Source: Desulfosarcina alkanivorans
Lineage (GTDB): Bacteria > Desulfobacterota > Desulfobacteria > Desulfobacterales > Desulfosarcinaceae
Direction of reading: 5' to 3'
DNA: 64,000 bases
NCBI RefSeq assembly: GCF_009688945.1
Contig: NZ_AP021874.1
Location: 806,001-870,000, forward strand
Shown: positions 47,661-55,487 of the stretch, in pieces
Layout of the letters: each line of letters begins with the position of its first letter
Numbering within the stretch: the first letter of the stretch is position 1
Made by a program: the position numbers and the translations under genes
The notes under the pieces: generated by a model
Database searches by the model: none
Told to the model about the DNA's origin: nothing
Seen by the model: the letters and a program-made list of their open reading frames with translations, nothing else

Positions 47661-48680
47661 TTATTTTAGGCCGTCGATAGCGCCGGTGAGCATCTGGACC
47701 GTTTTCCGTCCATCCAGATTTTTGGCGTCCGCCCCTGAAATGTAGGCGTCAATGATGGGGCGCACTTTTTCTTTCCAGCGGAGGGTTTCATCGTTGTCCA
47801 TCTGCAGGATCTCGTTGCCCAGGCTGGTGGCATACGTGCGCCCTTCCTGGTCGCCCTGGTCCCATCGCTTCCCGTGAACATCGATCCACTTGCGGCTGGT
47901 CGCTTCGAAGATGTCCCGGACTTCCGGGCTCAGCTGATTCCATTTGGCCTTGTTCATCACCACAAACATGGCCGTCGTGTATCCCACACCGTTACAGTCC
48001 GTGGTGTATTTGACCACTTCTGCCTGGCGCCACCCCTTGAGCACCTCGATCGGGCCGAAGGTGCCTTCTACCACGCCCTTTTGCAGGGATTCATAAGTAT
48101 CGCCCTGGGGCATGGCCACGGGAACGGCGCCCAGGGCCTCGACCACTTTGGCGCTGAGCCCGGTGGACCTGATCTTCATGTTCTGCAGGTCGGCCAGGGT
48201 GCTGACCGGTTTGCGGGTGTGCAGCAGCCCGGGGCCGTGGGCGTGCAGGTAAAGCACTTTGACGTCATCCAGTTCAGCCGGTTTGAATGTTTCGTAAAAG
48301 GCATTGGCGGTCCGGGTGGCGGCCAGGCCGCTGGGGTAGCCCAGGGGAAGGTCGAGGGCCTCCATGACCGGGAAACGCCCCCGGGTGTAGGCGAAGCAGG
48401 ACATGCCGATATCCGAAATGCCCTTGACGACGCCGTCGTAGCACTGGTTGGCCTTGGTGAGGGTCCCGCCCGGAAATACGGTGATTTTGACCTTGCCGTC
48501 CGTCAGGCGTTCGATTTCCCTGGCCCATTCCATGCCTGCCAGGCACTGGCCATGGGTGGGGGGAAAAAATATGCTGTATGTCAGATGGATCGGTTTTGCC
48601 ACGACGACAGCAGGAAACATGGCGGTTGTTCCAATCACGATGACGACCAGGCTCAAAACGAACAGGCGAACAGATTTCAT
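47661..48680 (-). CDS. dctP: TRAP transporter substrate-binding protein, DctP family (second system)
   Basis: 339 residues with a signal peptide ([20 protein letters not shown]) cleaved near VVVAKP. The periplasmic domain begins [15 protein letters not shown] and contains [19 protein letters not shown] and [20 protein letters not shown], the DctP/YiaO-like pattern. The Arg in MKIRSTG is the position that usually binds a ligand carboxylate, so an organic acid is likely. AGGAGCG precedes the ATG. First gene of its operon; no TatT partner is seen. Confidence 0.92.
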   Translation of the reverse strand: MKSVRLFVLSLVVIVIGTTAMFPAVVVAKPIHLTYSIFFPPTHGQCLAGMEWAREIERLTDGKVKITVFPGGTLTKANQCYDGVVKGISDIGMSCFAYTRGRFPVMEALDLPLGYPSGLAATRTANAFYETFKPAELDDVKVLYLHAHGPGLLHTRKPVSTLADLQNMKIRSTGLSAKVVEALGAVPVAMPQGDTYESLQKGVVEGTFGPIEVLKGWRQAEVVKYTTDCNGVGYTTAMFVVMNKAKWNQLSPEVRDIFEATSRKWIDVHGKRWDQGDQEGRTYATSLGNEILQMDNDETLRWKEKVRPIIDAYISGADAKNLDGRKTVQMLTGAIDGLK

Positions 48681-48918
48681 CGGCGCTCCTTTGTATTCTG
48701 CCATAACATGACAAATTGACATTGAACATCGGGGAAATAATCGCGTATATTCATAGATCCGATGCAGAAAAGCTTAAGATCACCAGCCGGTGCACCAGCC
48801 TATGAAAATAGATAGCAACTTGATATAAAAGGCCATCGGTGTCAACCGGTTTTTGGATAAATGGCAGCCGGACCCCGTCCTGATAAAAAATCCGGCATGC
48901 CTGGAAAGGATCGTGTCC

Positions 48919-49410
48919 GTGGCCAAGCTCAGATTCCCCGTTACCCGGGCCGTTCGGTTTTTGCGGTCGAAACAGGTCGATTTCAAACCCTTTCTTTACA
49001 GCTATGCCGATCATGGCGGGGCCCGGCAGGCCGCTTCGGAACTGCAGGTTCCCGAAGGGCGTGTCGTCAAGACGCTGGTGATGGAAACCGGCGGTGGGGC
49101 GCCCCTGCTCGCCCTCATGCATGGTGACCGGGCGGTTTCCACGAGGCGGCTGGCCCGGTTCATCGGGTCGAAAAAGGTGGTTCCGGTAACGCCGCAAAGC
49201 GCCTTGCGGTGCACCGGCTACCAGGTGGGGGGCATCAGTCCCTTCGGCACCCGCCAGGCGTTGCCCGTCTATGTCCAGGCCACCGTGCTGAAGATGAAAA
49301 CGATTTTTATCAACGGCGGAAAACGGGGCTTTCTGGTCGAGGTCGAACCGGGGGTCCTGCTGAAAACCCTTTCCGCAACTCCCGTTGACATGTCGACAAC
49401 GCTGCAATGA
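48919..49410 (+). CDS. ybaK: Aminoacyl-tRNA deacylase, YbaK/EbsC family
   Basis: 163 residues using GTG 48919, eight bases after AAGGA; this matches the usual ~160-residue length. Domain pattern: TRAVRFLRSKQVDFKPFLY, GRVVKTLVMETGGGAPLLALMHGD and KMKTIFINGGKRGFLVEV. The family hydrolyses mischarged Cys-tRNA(Pro) or similar. Earlier in-frame starts (TTG 48853, GTG 48913) are possible. Confidence 0.85.
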   Translation: MAKLRFPVTRAVRFLRSKQVDFKPFLYSYADHGGARQAASELQVPEGRVVKTLVMETGGGAPLLALMHGDRAVSTRRLARFIGSKKVVPVTPQSALRCTGYQVGGISPFGTRQALPVYVQATVLKMKTIFINGGKRGFLVEVEPGVLLKTLSATPVDMSTTLQ

Positions 49411-49617
49411 CGGCCCGGGGCAATTTTGCCATTGCATGCTGAAATCCCAAACGGGGTGACCCTGTCCATACGGGCCGTTATTCTCACGGCCCTTGCCATA
49501 AGGTCGTGGGTTGATTTATAATTGATCGAAAAACGAGGAAACGGCACCCGTCAAGGCGACTGAACCCCGTCAGGAGTACCTTCCCTTGGCCACCATCCTG
49601 CACAGAAAAGGAAACCC

Positions 49618-50043
49618 ATGCCACGCACTGACCTGGACGATCTGGAAACCATCTGCCAACGCATCAGCCTCAATATTCCTGAAGACTGCCCGTGGCGGTG
49701 GGACAAGGAGTTCAACCTGGCGCTGACGGTGATTGACCGGAAAGATGAAATCATGGTCGAACTCCCGTTGACGCTTGAATTTTCACACAAATGGGATTTT
49801 GCCACCATCAACGATGCCGAGGCCCCCATCCGTGATTTTTTTCAGGCTGGATTCGGTGTCGTACCGGGCCAGAAAGTGTTCACCATGGATCCTTTTCAAG
49901 GCGTGGTGCTTTACGCCGCCTGGTGGCCCTGGGGTGACGATGAGCGGATTTCCCTTCGCCTGGGGCTGGTTTCGGTCTCGGGTGAAAAGATGGATAAATC
50001 CGAGGTGAAAAGCCTGATCTGCAGTTGGTTGAATCTGGAATGA
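49618..50043 (+). CDS. Hypothetical protein, 141 aa
   Basis: Not recognised. A soluble acidic protein with several beta-strand stretches (FNLALTVIDRKDEIMVELPL, VVLYAAWWPWGDDERISLRLGLV) and no cysteine motif or signal peptide. AAAAGGAAA precedes the ATG. It is convergent with the sigma-54 activator gene, 14 bases away. Confidence 0.65.
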   Translation: MPRTDLDDLETICQRISLNIPEDCPWRWDKEFNLALTVIDRKDEIMVELPLTLEFSHKWDFATINDAEAPIRDFFQAGFGVVPGQKVFTMDPFQGVVLYAAWWPWGDDERISLRLGLVSVSGEKMDKSEVKSLICSWLNLE

Positions 50044-50057
50044 CGACCGGTCCCGGG

Positions 50058-51668
50058 TCATTTCACCCGTGAAAGGGAGGCGAGTGGCGGCAGCCGGTGC
50101 TTTTTGATCTTGTTTCGCAAGGTGGTGTGGGAAACGCCCAGGCGACCGGCGGCCTGGCGGATGCTTCTGGCCGTTTTGAGCGCATTGACGACAATCCGCC
50201 GTTCCAGTGCGTCCAGTTGGAGGGTGAGCGGACCTCCATCGTTTGCCGGTTTGGCGGTTCTGTTCCCGGAAGGTGCCGGGGCGGCCAGGTCGAAACTGAA
50301 CAGGATCGATTCAACACCGATTTTCTTGGTGTCGCACAAAATGGCGGCCCGTTCGATTACGTTTTTCAGCTCGCGGACATTCCCCGGCCAGCTGTGGTGA
50401 ACCAGCTTTTCCAGTGCACCGGATGAGAGGTGTTGCAGATCGCTGCCCAGCCTGCAGTTGATCTGAAAGAGAAAATGGTCCGCCAACGCCCGGATGTCTT
50501 CGGTCCGGGCATTCAAGGGCGGCAAGTGGATGGGCAGCACATTGATGCGGTAATACAGATCCTGCCTGAAGTCTCCGGATTCCACCAGCCGTTCCAGATT
50601 CCGGTTGGTGGCGGTGATAATGCGTGCATCCACTTCGATTTCCGATCGCCCCCCGATTCGCCTGACGCGCTTTTCCTGGATGGCCCGCAGGATTTTGGCC
50701 TGTGGACCCGGCGGAAGATCGGCGATTTCGTCAAGGAAAAGCGTTCCGCCGCCGGCCTGCTCGAACAGGCCGGCGCGGCCGCTTTTTTGTGCACCGGTAA
50801 AGGCGCCGCTCTCGTAGCCGAACAATTCGCTTTCCAGGAGTGCGTCGGGGATGGCAGCGCAATTGACGGGAATAAACGCACCGGTCCGGCCGCTTTCGGC
50901 ATGGATTGCCCTGGCGAAAAGTTCCTTGCCGGTGCCACTTTGGCCGCGAATGGATACGATGGAGGGGGTCGGCGCGATTTTACGGGCAAAAGAAATGGCC
51001 TGTATAACCGACGGTGTGTTTCCCACAAACGCATCGAAGGAGACGTTTTCCGGCTGGGAGACTTCTTCAACCAGGGCTTTGATCTCTTTCATGTCTTTCA
51101 TGATCTCAACGGCACCGATGATTCGTCCGGTCGAATCGGCAATCGGTCGGGCACTGGTGAAAAACTCGAACTGCCCGTTGTTCGTGGACACGCTGCGCCG
51201 GATGCGCGAATAGGATTTGCCCTCAAGGCAGGAAAGCAGGTGGGCGTCCATGGCCGCCAGCTGATCGATCCGCCGTCCGATCAGATCGCGATGGTGGCAG
51301 TTGAGAATGGTACGTGCCAACTGGTTGATGGTGGTAATTTTTCCTTTGGCATCGATGGAAACGATGCCGTCGCTGACATTGTCCAGCACCGTATGAAACG
51401 TATTCTGGCGGTTTTCGTTGGGCATGGTCTTGATAAAACGAATGGACTGAAGCCCGTCGAGGCCGGACAGGGTTTCGAGGATTTCCCCGGCGGTCATTTC
51501 CTGCAGCACCGGGGCGACCGCCAGGTATACATCGGCCAGTTGCTGCCTGCGTTCAACTTCCATGGAAAGGATGTTCATGGACCGGTCGGCGAGGCGTCTG
51601 GAGATATCGGCCACAATGCCGATGCGATCCAGAAACAGCAGGTTCAGCTTATACGATTGGCTTTCCAT
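50058..51668 (-). CDS. Sigma-54-dependent regulator, TyrR-like (ACT-PAS-AAA+-HTH)
   Basis: 536 residues. An N-terminal ACT domain (LLFLDRIGIVADISRRLADR, about 8-75) suggests amino-acid or related ligand sensing. PAS follows (about 90-190). The AAA+ domain (about 215-445) has Walker A GQSGTGKE, the sigma-54 contact GAFTGA, and Walker B GGGTLFLDEI. A Fis-type HTH ends the protein (RIVVNALKTARSIRQAAGRLGVSHTTLRNKIKKH). Its intact GAFTGA means it should activate sigma-54, unlike E. coli TyrR. The target is not evident; it is divergent from the transglycosylase gene. Confidence 0.93.
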   Translation of the reverse strand: MESQSYKLNLLFLDRIGIVADISRRLADRSMNILSMEVERRQQLADVYLAVAPVLQEMTAGEILETLSGLDGLQSIRFIKTMPNENRQNTFHTVLDNVSDGIVSIDAKGKITTINQLARTILNCHHRDLIGRRIDQLAAMDAHLLSCLEGKSYSRIRRSVSTNNGQFEFFTSARPIADSTGRIIGAVEIMKDMKEIKALVEEVSQPENVSFDAFVGNTPSVIQAISFARKIAPTPSIVSIRGQSGTGKELFARAIHAESGRTGAFIPVNCAAIPDALLESELFGYESGAFTGAQKSGRAGLFEQAGGGTLFLDEIADLPPGPQAKILRAIQEKRVRRIGGRSEIEVDARIITATNRNLERLVESGDFRQDLYYRINVLPIHLPPLNARTEDIRALADHFLFQINCRLGSDLQHLSSGALEKLVHHSWPGNVRELKNVIERAAILCDTKKIGVESILFSFDLAAPAPSGNRTAKPANDGGPLTLQLDALERRIVVNALKTARSIRQAAGRLGVSHTTLRNKIKKHRLPPLASLSRVK

Positions 51669-51866
51669 GGCGGCTCCGGTCTTCGGGGGGCTTTCACGAA
51701 TTCGTCATCCGTTGGTGGACTATAGAAACTCATGGGCCCGTATGCAAGTGACAAATCGGCCACACTGATTATGGTAGGGACTGGTTCAGTGTCTATTGGT
51801 CGGGGTAACCATCGGTCTTCGTGGCTGCACAAAACCCGTGACGAAACCTTACAGGCGATGATATTC

Positions 51867-52997
51867 ATGCGGTTTGTTATTTTTTTGCTGCTCTCGCTTT
51901 CCGGATCAGCGCTTTGTGCCGGAATCACCGCTGCTCATGATCGTGCAGACGGGCTGCTCGGTGCACTGGTGCTGGAATCACCGGTTCGGCTGTGTGGGGA
52001 GCCGGTACCCGTTGAAGACCCCCTGGTGGTGGAACGGTTCGAAAAGGAGATGCTGGTATCCATGGGCAATCGCCCCCAGGTGATCCTCTGGCTCAAGAGA
52101 ACCCGGCGATACTTTCCCTTTATCGAGCAAATGATAGAAAAAAACGGTCTTCCTGGCGATATCAAGTATCTGGCTGTTGCCGAAAGCGCACTGAGGATGC
52201 ATGCCGGTTCCCCGAAAGGGGCCATGGGTGTATGGCAATTGATGCCCCAGACCGCCAGGAAATACGGGCTGGTGGTTGATTCGGATTTCGACGAGCGCCG
52301 CAATCTCTATCTCAGTACGCCGGCGGCGATGGCCTACCTCAAGGATCTTTTCGAGCGCTTCGGTTCATGGAGCCTTTCCCTGGCTGCCTACAATATGGGT
52401 GAAGAAGGCCTTGAAGCGGAGATCCTGGAGCAGGGCACCACCGATTACTACCGGCTTTACCTTCCCCTGGAAACCCAGCGTTTCGTTTTTCGGATCCTGG
52501 CCATCAAACGAATTATCGAAGCCCCGCAGAAACATGGATTCACGCTTGCCAGAAGTGATTTCTATTCCCCGATACCTTCTACAGCCGTATCCATCGATGC
52601 CTTCAAGGATCTGCCCCTGCGCCTGGTCGCCGACGCGGCGGGAACCGATTTCAAAACGATCAAGGACCTGAACCCGGAACTGCGGGGACACTACCTGGCA
52701 GCCGGGACCCGTATGGTCCATATTCCCGTCGATGGGGAAAACGGATTTCAGGCTCGGCTGGCAGCCGGTATCCAGGCGGACACCACCCTGCGCAGCCAGC
52801 GTATCTACGTGGTCCAAAAAGGTGACAGCCTTTCCGGTATCGCCCAAAAATTCGATGTGCCCCTCGCCGCGCTGCTCATCTGGAATCGTATCGGAATCAA
52901 ACGGGTGATCCATCCCGGCCAGCGGCTGGTTGTTTTTCCTTCGGCAGCGAAAAATGGAAACGGATTCGACACGGCGGATGGAGACGCTGACGGATGA
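51867..52997 (+). CDS. Membrane-bound lytic murein transglycosylase, MltD-like, with LysM
   Basis: 376 residues with signal peptide MRFVIFLLLSLSGSALCAG. The SLT domain (about 85-230) has the catalytic Glu in YLAVAESALRMHAGS, then AMGVWQLMPQTARKYGL and SLAAYNMGEEGL. One C-terminal LysM repeat (YVVQKGDSLSGIAQKFDVP) binds peptidoglycan. An ATG at 51858 is an alternative start. The stop overlaps the next gene (ATGA); the three genes 51867-54639 form a coupled operon. Confidence 0.9.
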   Translation: MRFVIFLLLSLSGSALCAGITAAHDRADGLLGALVLESPVRLCGEPVPVEDPLVVERFEKEMLVSMGNRPQVILWLKRTRRYFPFIEQMIEKNGLPGDIKYLAVAESALRMHAGSPKGAMGVWQLMPQTARKYGLVVDSDFDERRNLYLSTPAAMAYLKDLFERFGSWSLSLAAYNMGEEGLEAEILEQGTTDYYRLYLPLETQRFVFRILAIKRIIEAPQKHGFTLARSDFYSPIPSTAVSIDAFKDLPLRLVADAAGTDFKTIKDLNPELRGHYLAAGTRMVHIPVDGENGFQARLAAGIQADTTLRSQRIYVVQKGDSLSGIAQKFDVPLAALLIWNRIGIKRVIHPGQRLVVFPSAAKNGNGFDTADGDADG

Positions 52998-53794
52998 TAG
53001 AAAAAATTATAGCCAGTGGGCAGACCGGTGTTGCGGCCGCCGCCCTGGACATCGCCATCAAGCTGGGGTTGGCTTATGGCGGATGGTGCCGGGAAGGTGA
53101 ACCGGCGGCGGAAAAGTATCGGCTGAAGCGGCTGCCCGGGGCCTGCGTTTCCGATGTCGTCGAAAAAGCGGTCGGCGCCGGTCACGGAACCCTGTATTTT
53201 GCCGAGGGAGAAAAGATATCCCTGCGACTGGAAGCCACCAAAAAAATCATTTTTCGCATGAACAAGCCACTGCTGGTTTTAAACCTTGCCCGTGAAATGG
53301 GTTTCACCGCGTCCCGGCGGGCGGCCGAGTGGATCACCGAAAACCGGATCAAGGTGTTGCACGTGGACGGGGAAGCGGATTCCAGGCCGGAAAGGGTGGC
53401 CAGCATACTGGAGGCGACTTTTTTTCTTGGTATGATGGAACCCGGGATAACCACGCCGTTGCAGGCGAAGAACCAACGGAATCGAAAGGTTGAGCGGGGT
53501 GTCGCCGTGGAAAGCATTGCCGAGGCGGTCGATCATCTGGAGAAGGCAATGTCTCTCAAGGACCGGGCCACCATCGCCAATATGGCTGCAGGAGAACTGG
53601 TTTCCCTGCACGGTTCGCTGGGTGAATACATCAATCGCCATTTTGATCTGTTCGCTGCCGGCAGTGTGCTTTTAACCGACTGCCGCCGGCGTTCCGGCCG
53701 GTGGGAACTGCCGGCCACCGACGCGGCCGCCGTAATTATCCGCGACCTCTGGGATCGGTTGCGAACCACTTACCGGCTGCGGGTCGTGAAATGA
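52994..53794 (+). CDS. SLOG-fold putative molybdenum carrier fused to a DUF6794-type domain
   Basis: 266 residues. The N-terminal half is a YpsA-related SLOG domain of the 'putative molybdenum carrier' kind: IASGQTGVAAAALDIAIKLG, GGWCREGE, GHGTLYFAEGE and WITENRIKVLHVDGEA. The usual SGGQTGVDRAALD has become ASGQTGVAAAALD, so the nucleotide site is altered. The C-terminal 90 residues (SLKDRATIANMAAGELVSLHGSLGEYINRHFDLF) match the DUF6794 pattern as I recall it. Biochemical role unknown. It overlaps both neighbours by ATGA. Confidence 0.75.
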   Translation: MIEKIIASGQTGVAAAALDIAIKLGLAYGGWCREGEPAAEKYRLKRLPGACVSDVVEKAVGAGHGTLYFAEGEKISLRLEATKKIIFRMNKPLLVLNLAREMGFTASRRAAEWITENRIKVLHVDGEADSRPERVASILEATFFLGMMEPGITTPLQAKNQRNRKVERGVAVESIAEAVDHLEKAMSLKDRATIANMAAGELVSLHGSLGEYINRHFDLFAAGSVLLTDCRRRSGRWELPATDAAAVIIRDLWDRLRTTYRLRVVK

Positions 53795-54639
53795 GCGCGA
53801 ACACCGACACAACACGGGCCATGCCCTTGATTCCCCGGTCTCCCGAGACATTTCTCCGCCTCGTTCAGCAACGGCTTCATCGCCAGTCTCCGGAAGCCCT
53901 CGCGTTCAATACCAATGGCGACCTGCGGCGAATCTCCGCGGTGCTTTTCCTGCTGACCCAGGGGGCCACCGGTGAACCGTACCTGATTCTGAACAAACGC
54001 TCCCAGCAGGTTACCCAACCCGGCGACCTTTGCTGCCCGGGCGGCGGCATCTCGCCGGCACTGGATTTTTGGCTGGCCAGAGGGCTCAATCTTCCGGCAA
54101 CACCGCTGGCCCGCTGGCCCCACAGAAAATGGTGGCGGCGTTACCGAAGGTCTGATTTCCGCAAGCTGGCGCTCCTGCTGGCGGCCGGTTTGCGGGAAGG
54201 GGTGGAAGAGATGCGGCTCAATCCGTTTGGGGTCCGTTTTCTGGGGCCCATGGCCGCCCAGCACCTGGTCATGTTCAAGCGTGCCATTTACCCGCTGGCC
54301 GGATGGGTGAACCGCCAGCACCGGTTTTTCCCCAACTGGGAGGTGGCCAAGATCGTCCGCATCCCTTTGTCGACGTTCTTCGAACCGGCCAATTATGCAC
54401 GCTATCGCCTGTCGTTCAGGTCACCTGCGCCCGGTGAGCCGGACATGCCCTATCGGGACATGCCCTGTTTTGTCCACCGTCACCACGGCCGGGATGAGCT
54501 GCTGTGGGGGGCGACCTATCGGATCACCGAAGGGTTTTTAAAAACCATTTTCGATTTTGCCCCCCCCCCGATGGCATCGTTGCCGGTAATCCACCGCCGG
54601 TTGGACAGCCGCTACCTGAAGGGCCGGTCCCCGTCTTGA
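53791..54639 (+). CDS. Nudix/CoA-pyrophosphatase-like protein with split Nudix box
   Basis: 282 residues. The N-terminal half resembles NudL-type hydrolases (ISAVLFLLTQGATGEPYLILNKRSQQVTQPGDLCCPGGGIS). The Nudix box is interrupted: after PGGGISPALD come about 45 residues, including a Trp/Arg-rich WPHRKWWRRYRR, before LREGVEEMRLNPFGV supplies the REXXEE helix. Its helix is intact, so the inserted loop may be a family-specific feature. A cysteine pair (CC) precedes the box. Last gene of the coupled operon from 51867. Confidence 0.72.
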   Translation: MSANTDTTRAMPLIPRSPETFLRLVQQRLHRQSPEALAFNTNGDLRRISAVLFLLTQGATGEPYLILNKRSQQVTQPGDLCCPGGGISPALDFWLARGLNLPATPLARWPHRKWWRRYRRSDFRKLALLLAAGLREGVEEMRLNPFGVRFLGPMAAQHLVMFKRAIYPLAGWVNRQHRFFPNWEVAKIVRIPLSTFFEPANYARYRLSFRSPAPGEPDMPYRDMPCFVHRHHGRDELLWGATYRITEGFLKTIFDFAPPPMASLPVIHRRLDSRYLKGRSPS

Positions 54640-54744
54640 TCGAGGGCCGGTCCGTTTGCACGGATCGTGGGGGCGGTTGATTTTTAAGCGGCGGTGGTGT
54701 AGAGGATCCGTTTTGAAATCCGCCAGTGCAGAAGAGGTATTGAG

Positions 54745-54972
54745 ATGACCGCCAAAAAAGTTAACGTTCAGACCATTGGCAGATCCCGGGAGGAATCAGT
54801 GGTGCTGGTCCTGAAGCGATATGCGGACGGCTGGTCCTATGAGGTCCAGGATTTAGGCTCGGGACCGCTTCCGTTGCCCTGGCGGACAGAAACGCCGGAC
54901 GGGGCCGAAGAGAAACTCAACGCCAGTTATGATCCTGAGGTCTGGACGTTAACCGTGCTCGAAGAAGGCTGA
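54745..54972 (+). CDS. Small hypothetical protein, 75 aa
   Basis: Not recognised. A compact soluble protein (VVLVLKRYADGWSYEVQDLGSG...WTLTVLEEG). GAGG lies before the ATG, and the next gene follows within 60 bases on the same strand. Confidence 0.55.
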   Translation: MTAKKVNVQTIGRSREESVVLVLKRYADGWSYEVQDLGSGPLPLPWRTETPDGAEEKLNASYDPEVWTLTVLEEG

Positions 54973-55030
54973 ACTGCCGCCGGCTACCCGCGTCATGAAT
55001 GAAAACGCCCGATGTTGAGGAAAACCAGCC

Positions 55031-55447
55031 ATGTCCGTACGACCATTCGAACCGTTTTTCCCTAACCACGTCCTGGCCGACATTTTCCCGCCGGATCGTG
55101 CCGATCGATTTTTCGAAGCCCTCCTGGGCGACGCGTCCGAAGGCGCCTATGATATCTCTCTTGCCTTTGTCGACGGAACCGATGACCGCATCGATTTCGA
55201 ATTTCAACTCAAAAAACGCCCCGGGAGATGCCTGGCCTGCAACCTGACCCACGGCCTGCCCGACGTATTCCTACGGCATCCGGTCATCGATATTGCCGGT
55301 GTCGTCAGGCGGATCGACGAACGGATATCCAACGGGAAACGATGCGGTGGGTGGGTCCTCGGCCGCACCCGGGATATCTCCAGTGCCATGCATGTAATCC
55401 CCCTGACCGTGAACCTGGTCCATGAGGCGCCGGCAGACCCCGTGTGA
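55031..55447 (+). CDS. Conserved-looking hypothetical protein, 138 aa
   Basis: Function unknown. A soluble protein with FFPNHVLADIFPPDRADRFFEALLG at the N terminus, a beta-rich middle (YDISLAFVDGTDDRIDFEFQL), then CLACNLTHGLPDVFLRHPVIDI, whose CxxC is the only pair of close cysteines. The C terminus is basic then aliphatic. It converges with the hybrid kinase gene 40 bases away. Confidence 0.6.
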   Translation: MSVRPFEPFFPNHVLADIFPPDRADRFFEALLGDASEGAYDISLAFVDGTDDRIDFEFQLKKRPGRCLACNLTHGLPDVFLRHPVIDIAGVVRRIDERISNGKRCGGWVLGRTRDISSAMHVIPLTVNLVHEAPADPV

Positions 55448-55487
55448 CGCCGGTTGACGGGGTACACAGGCGGCCCCGGCGCCCGGG

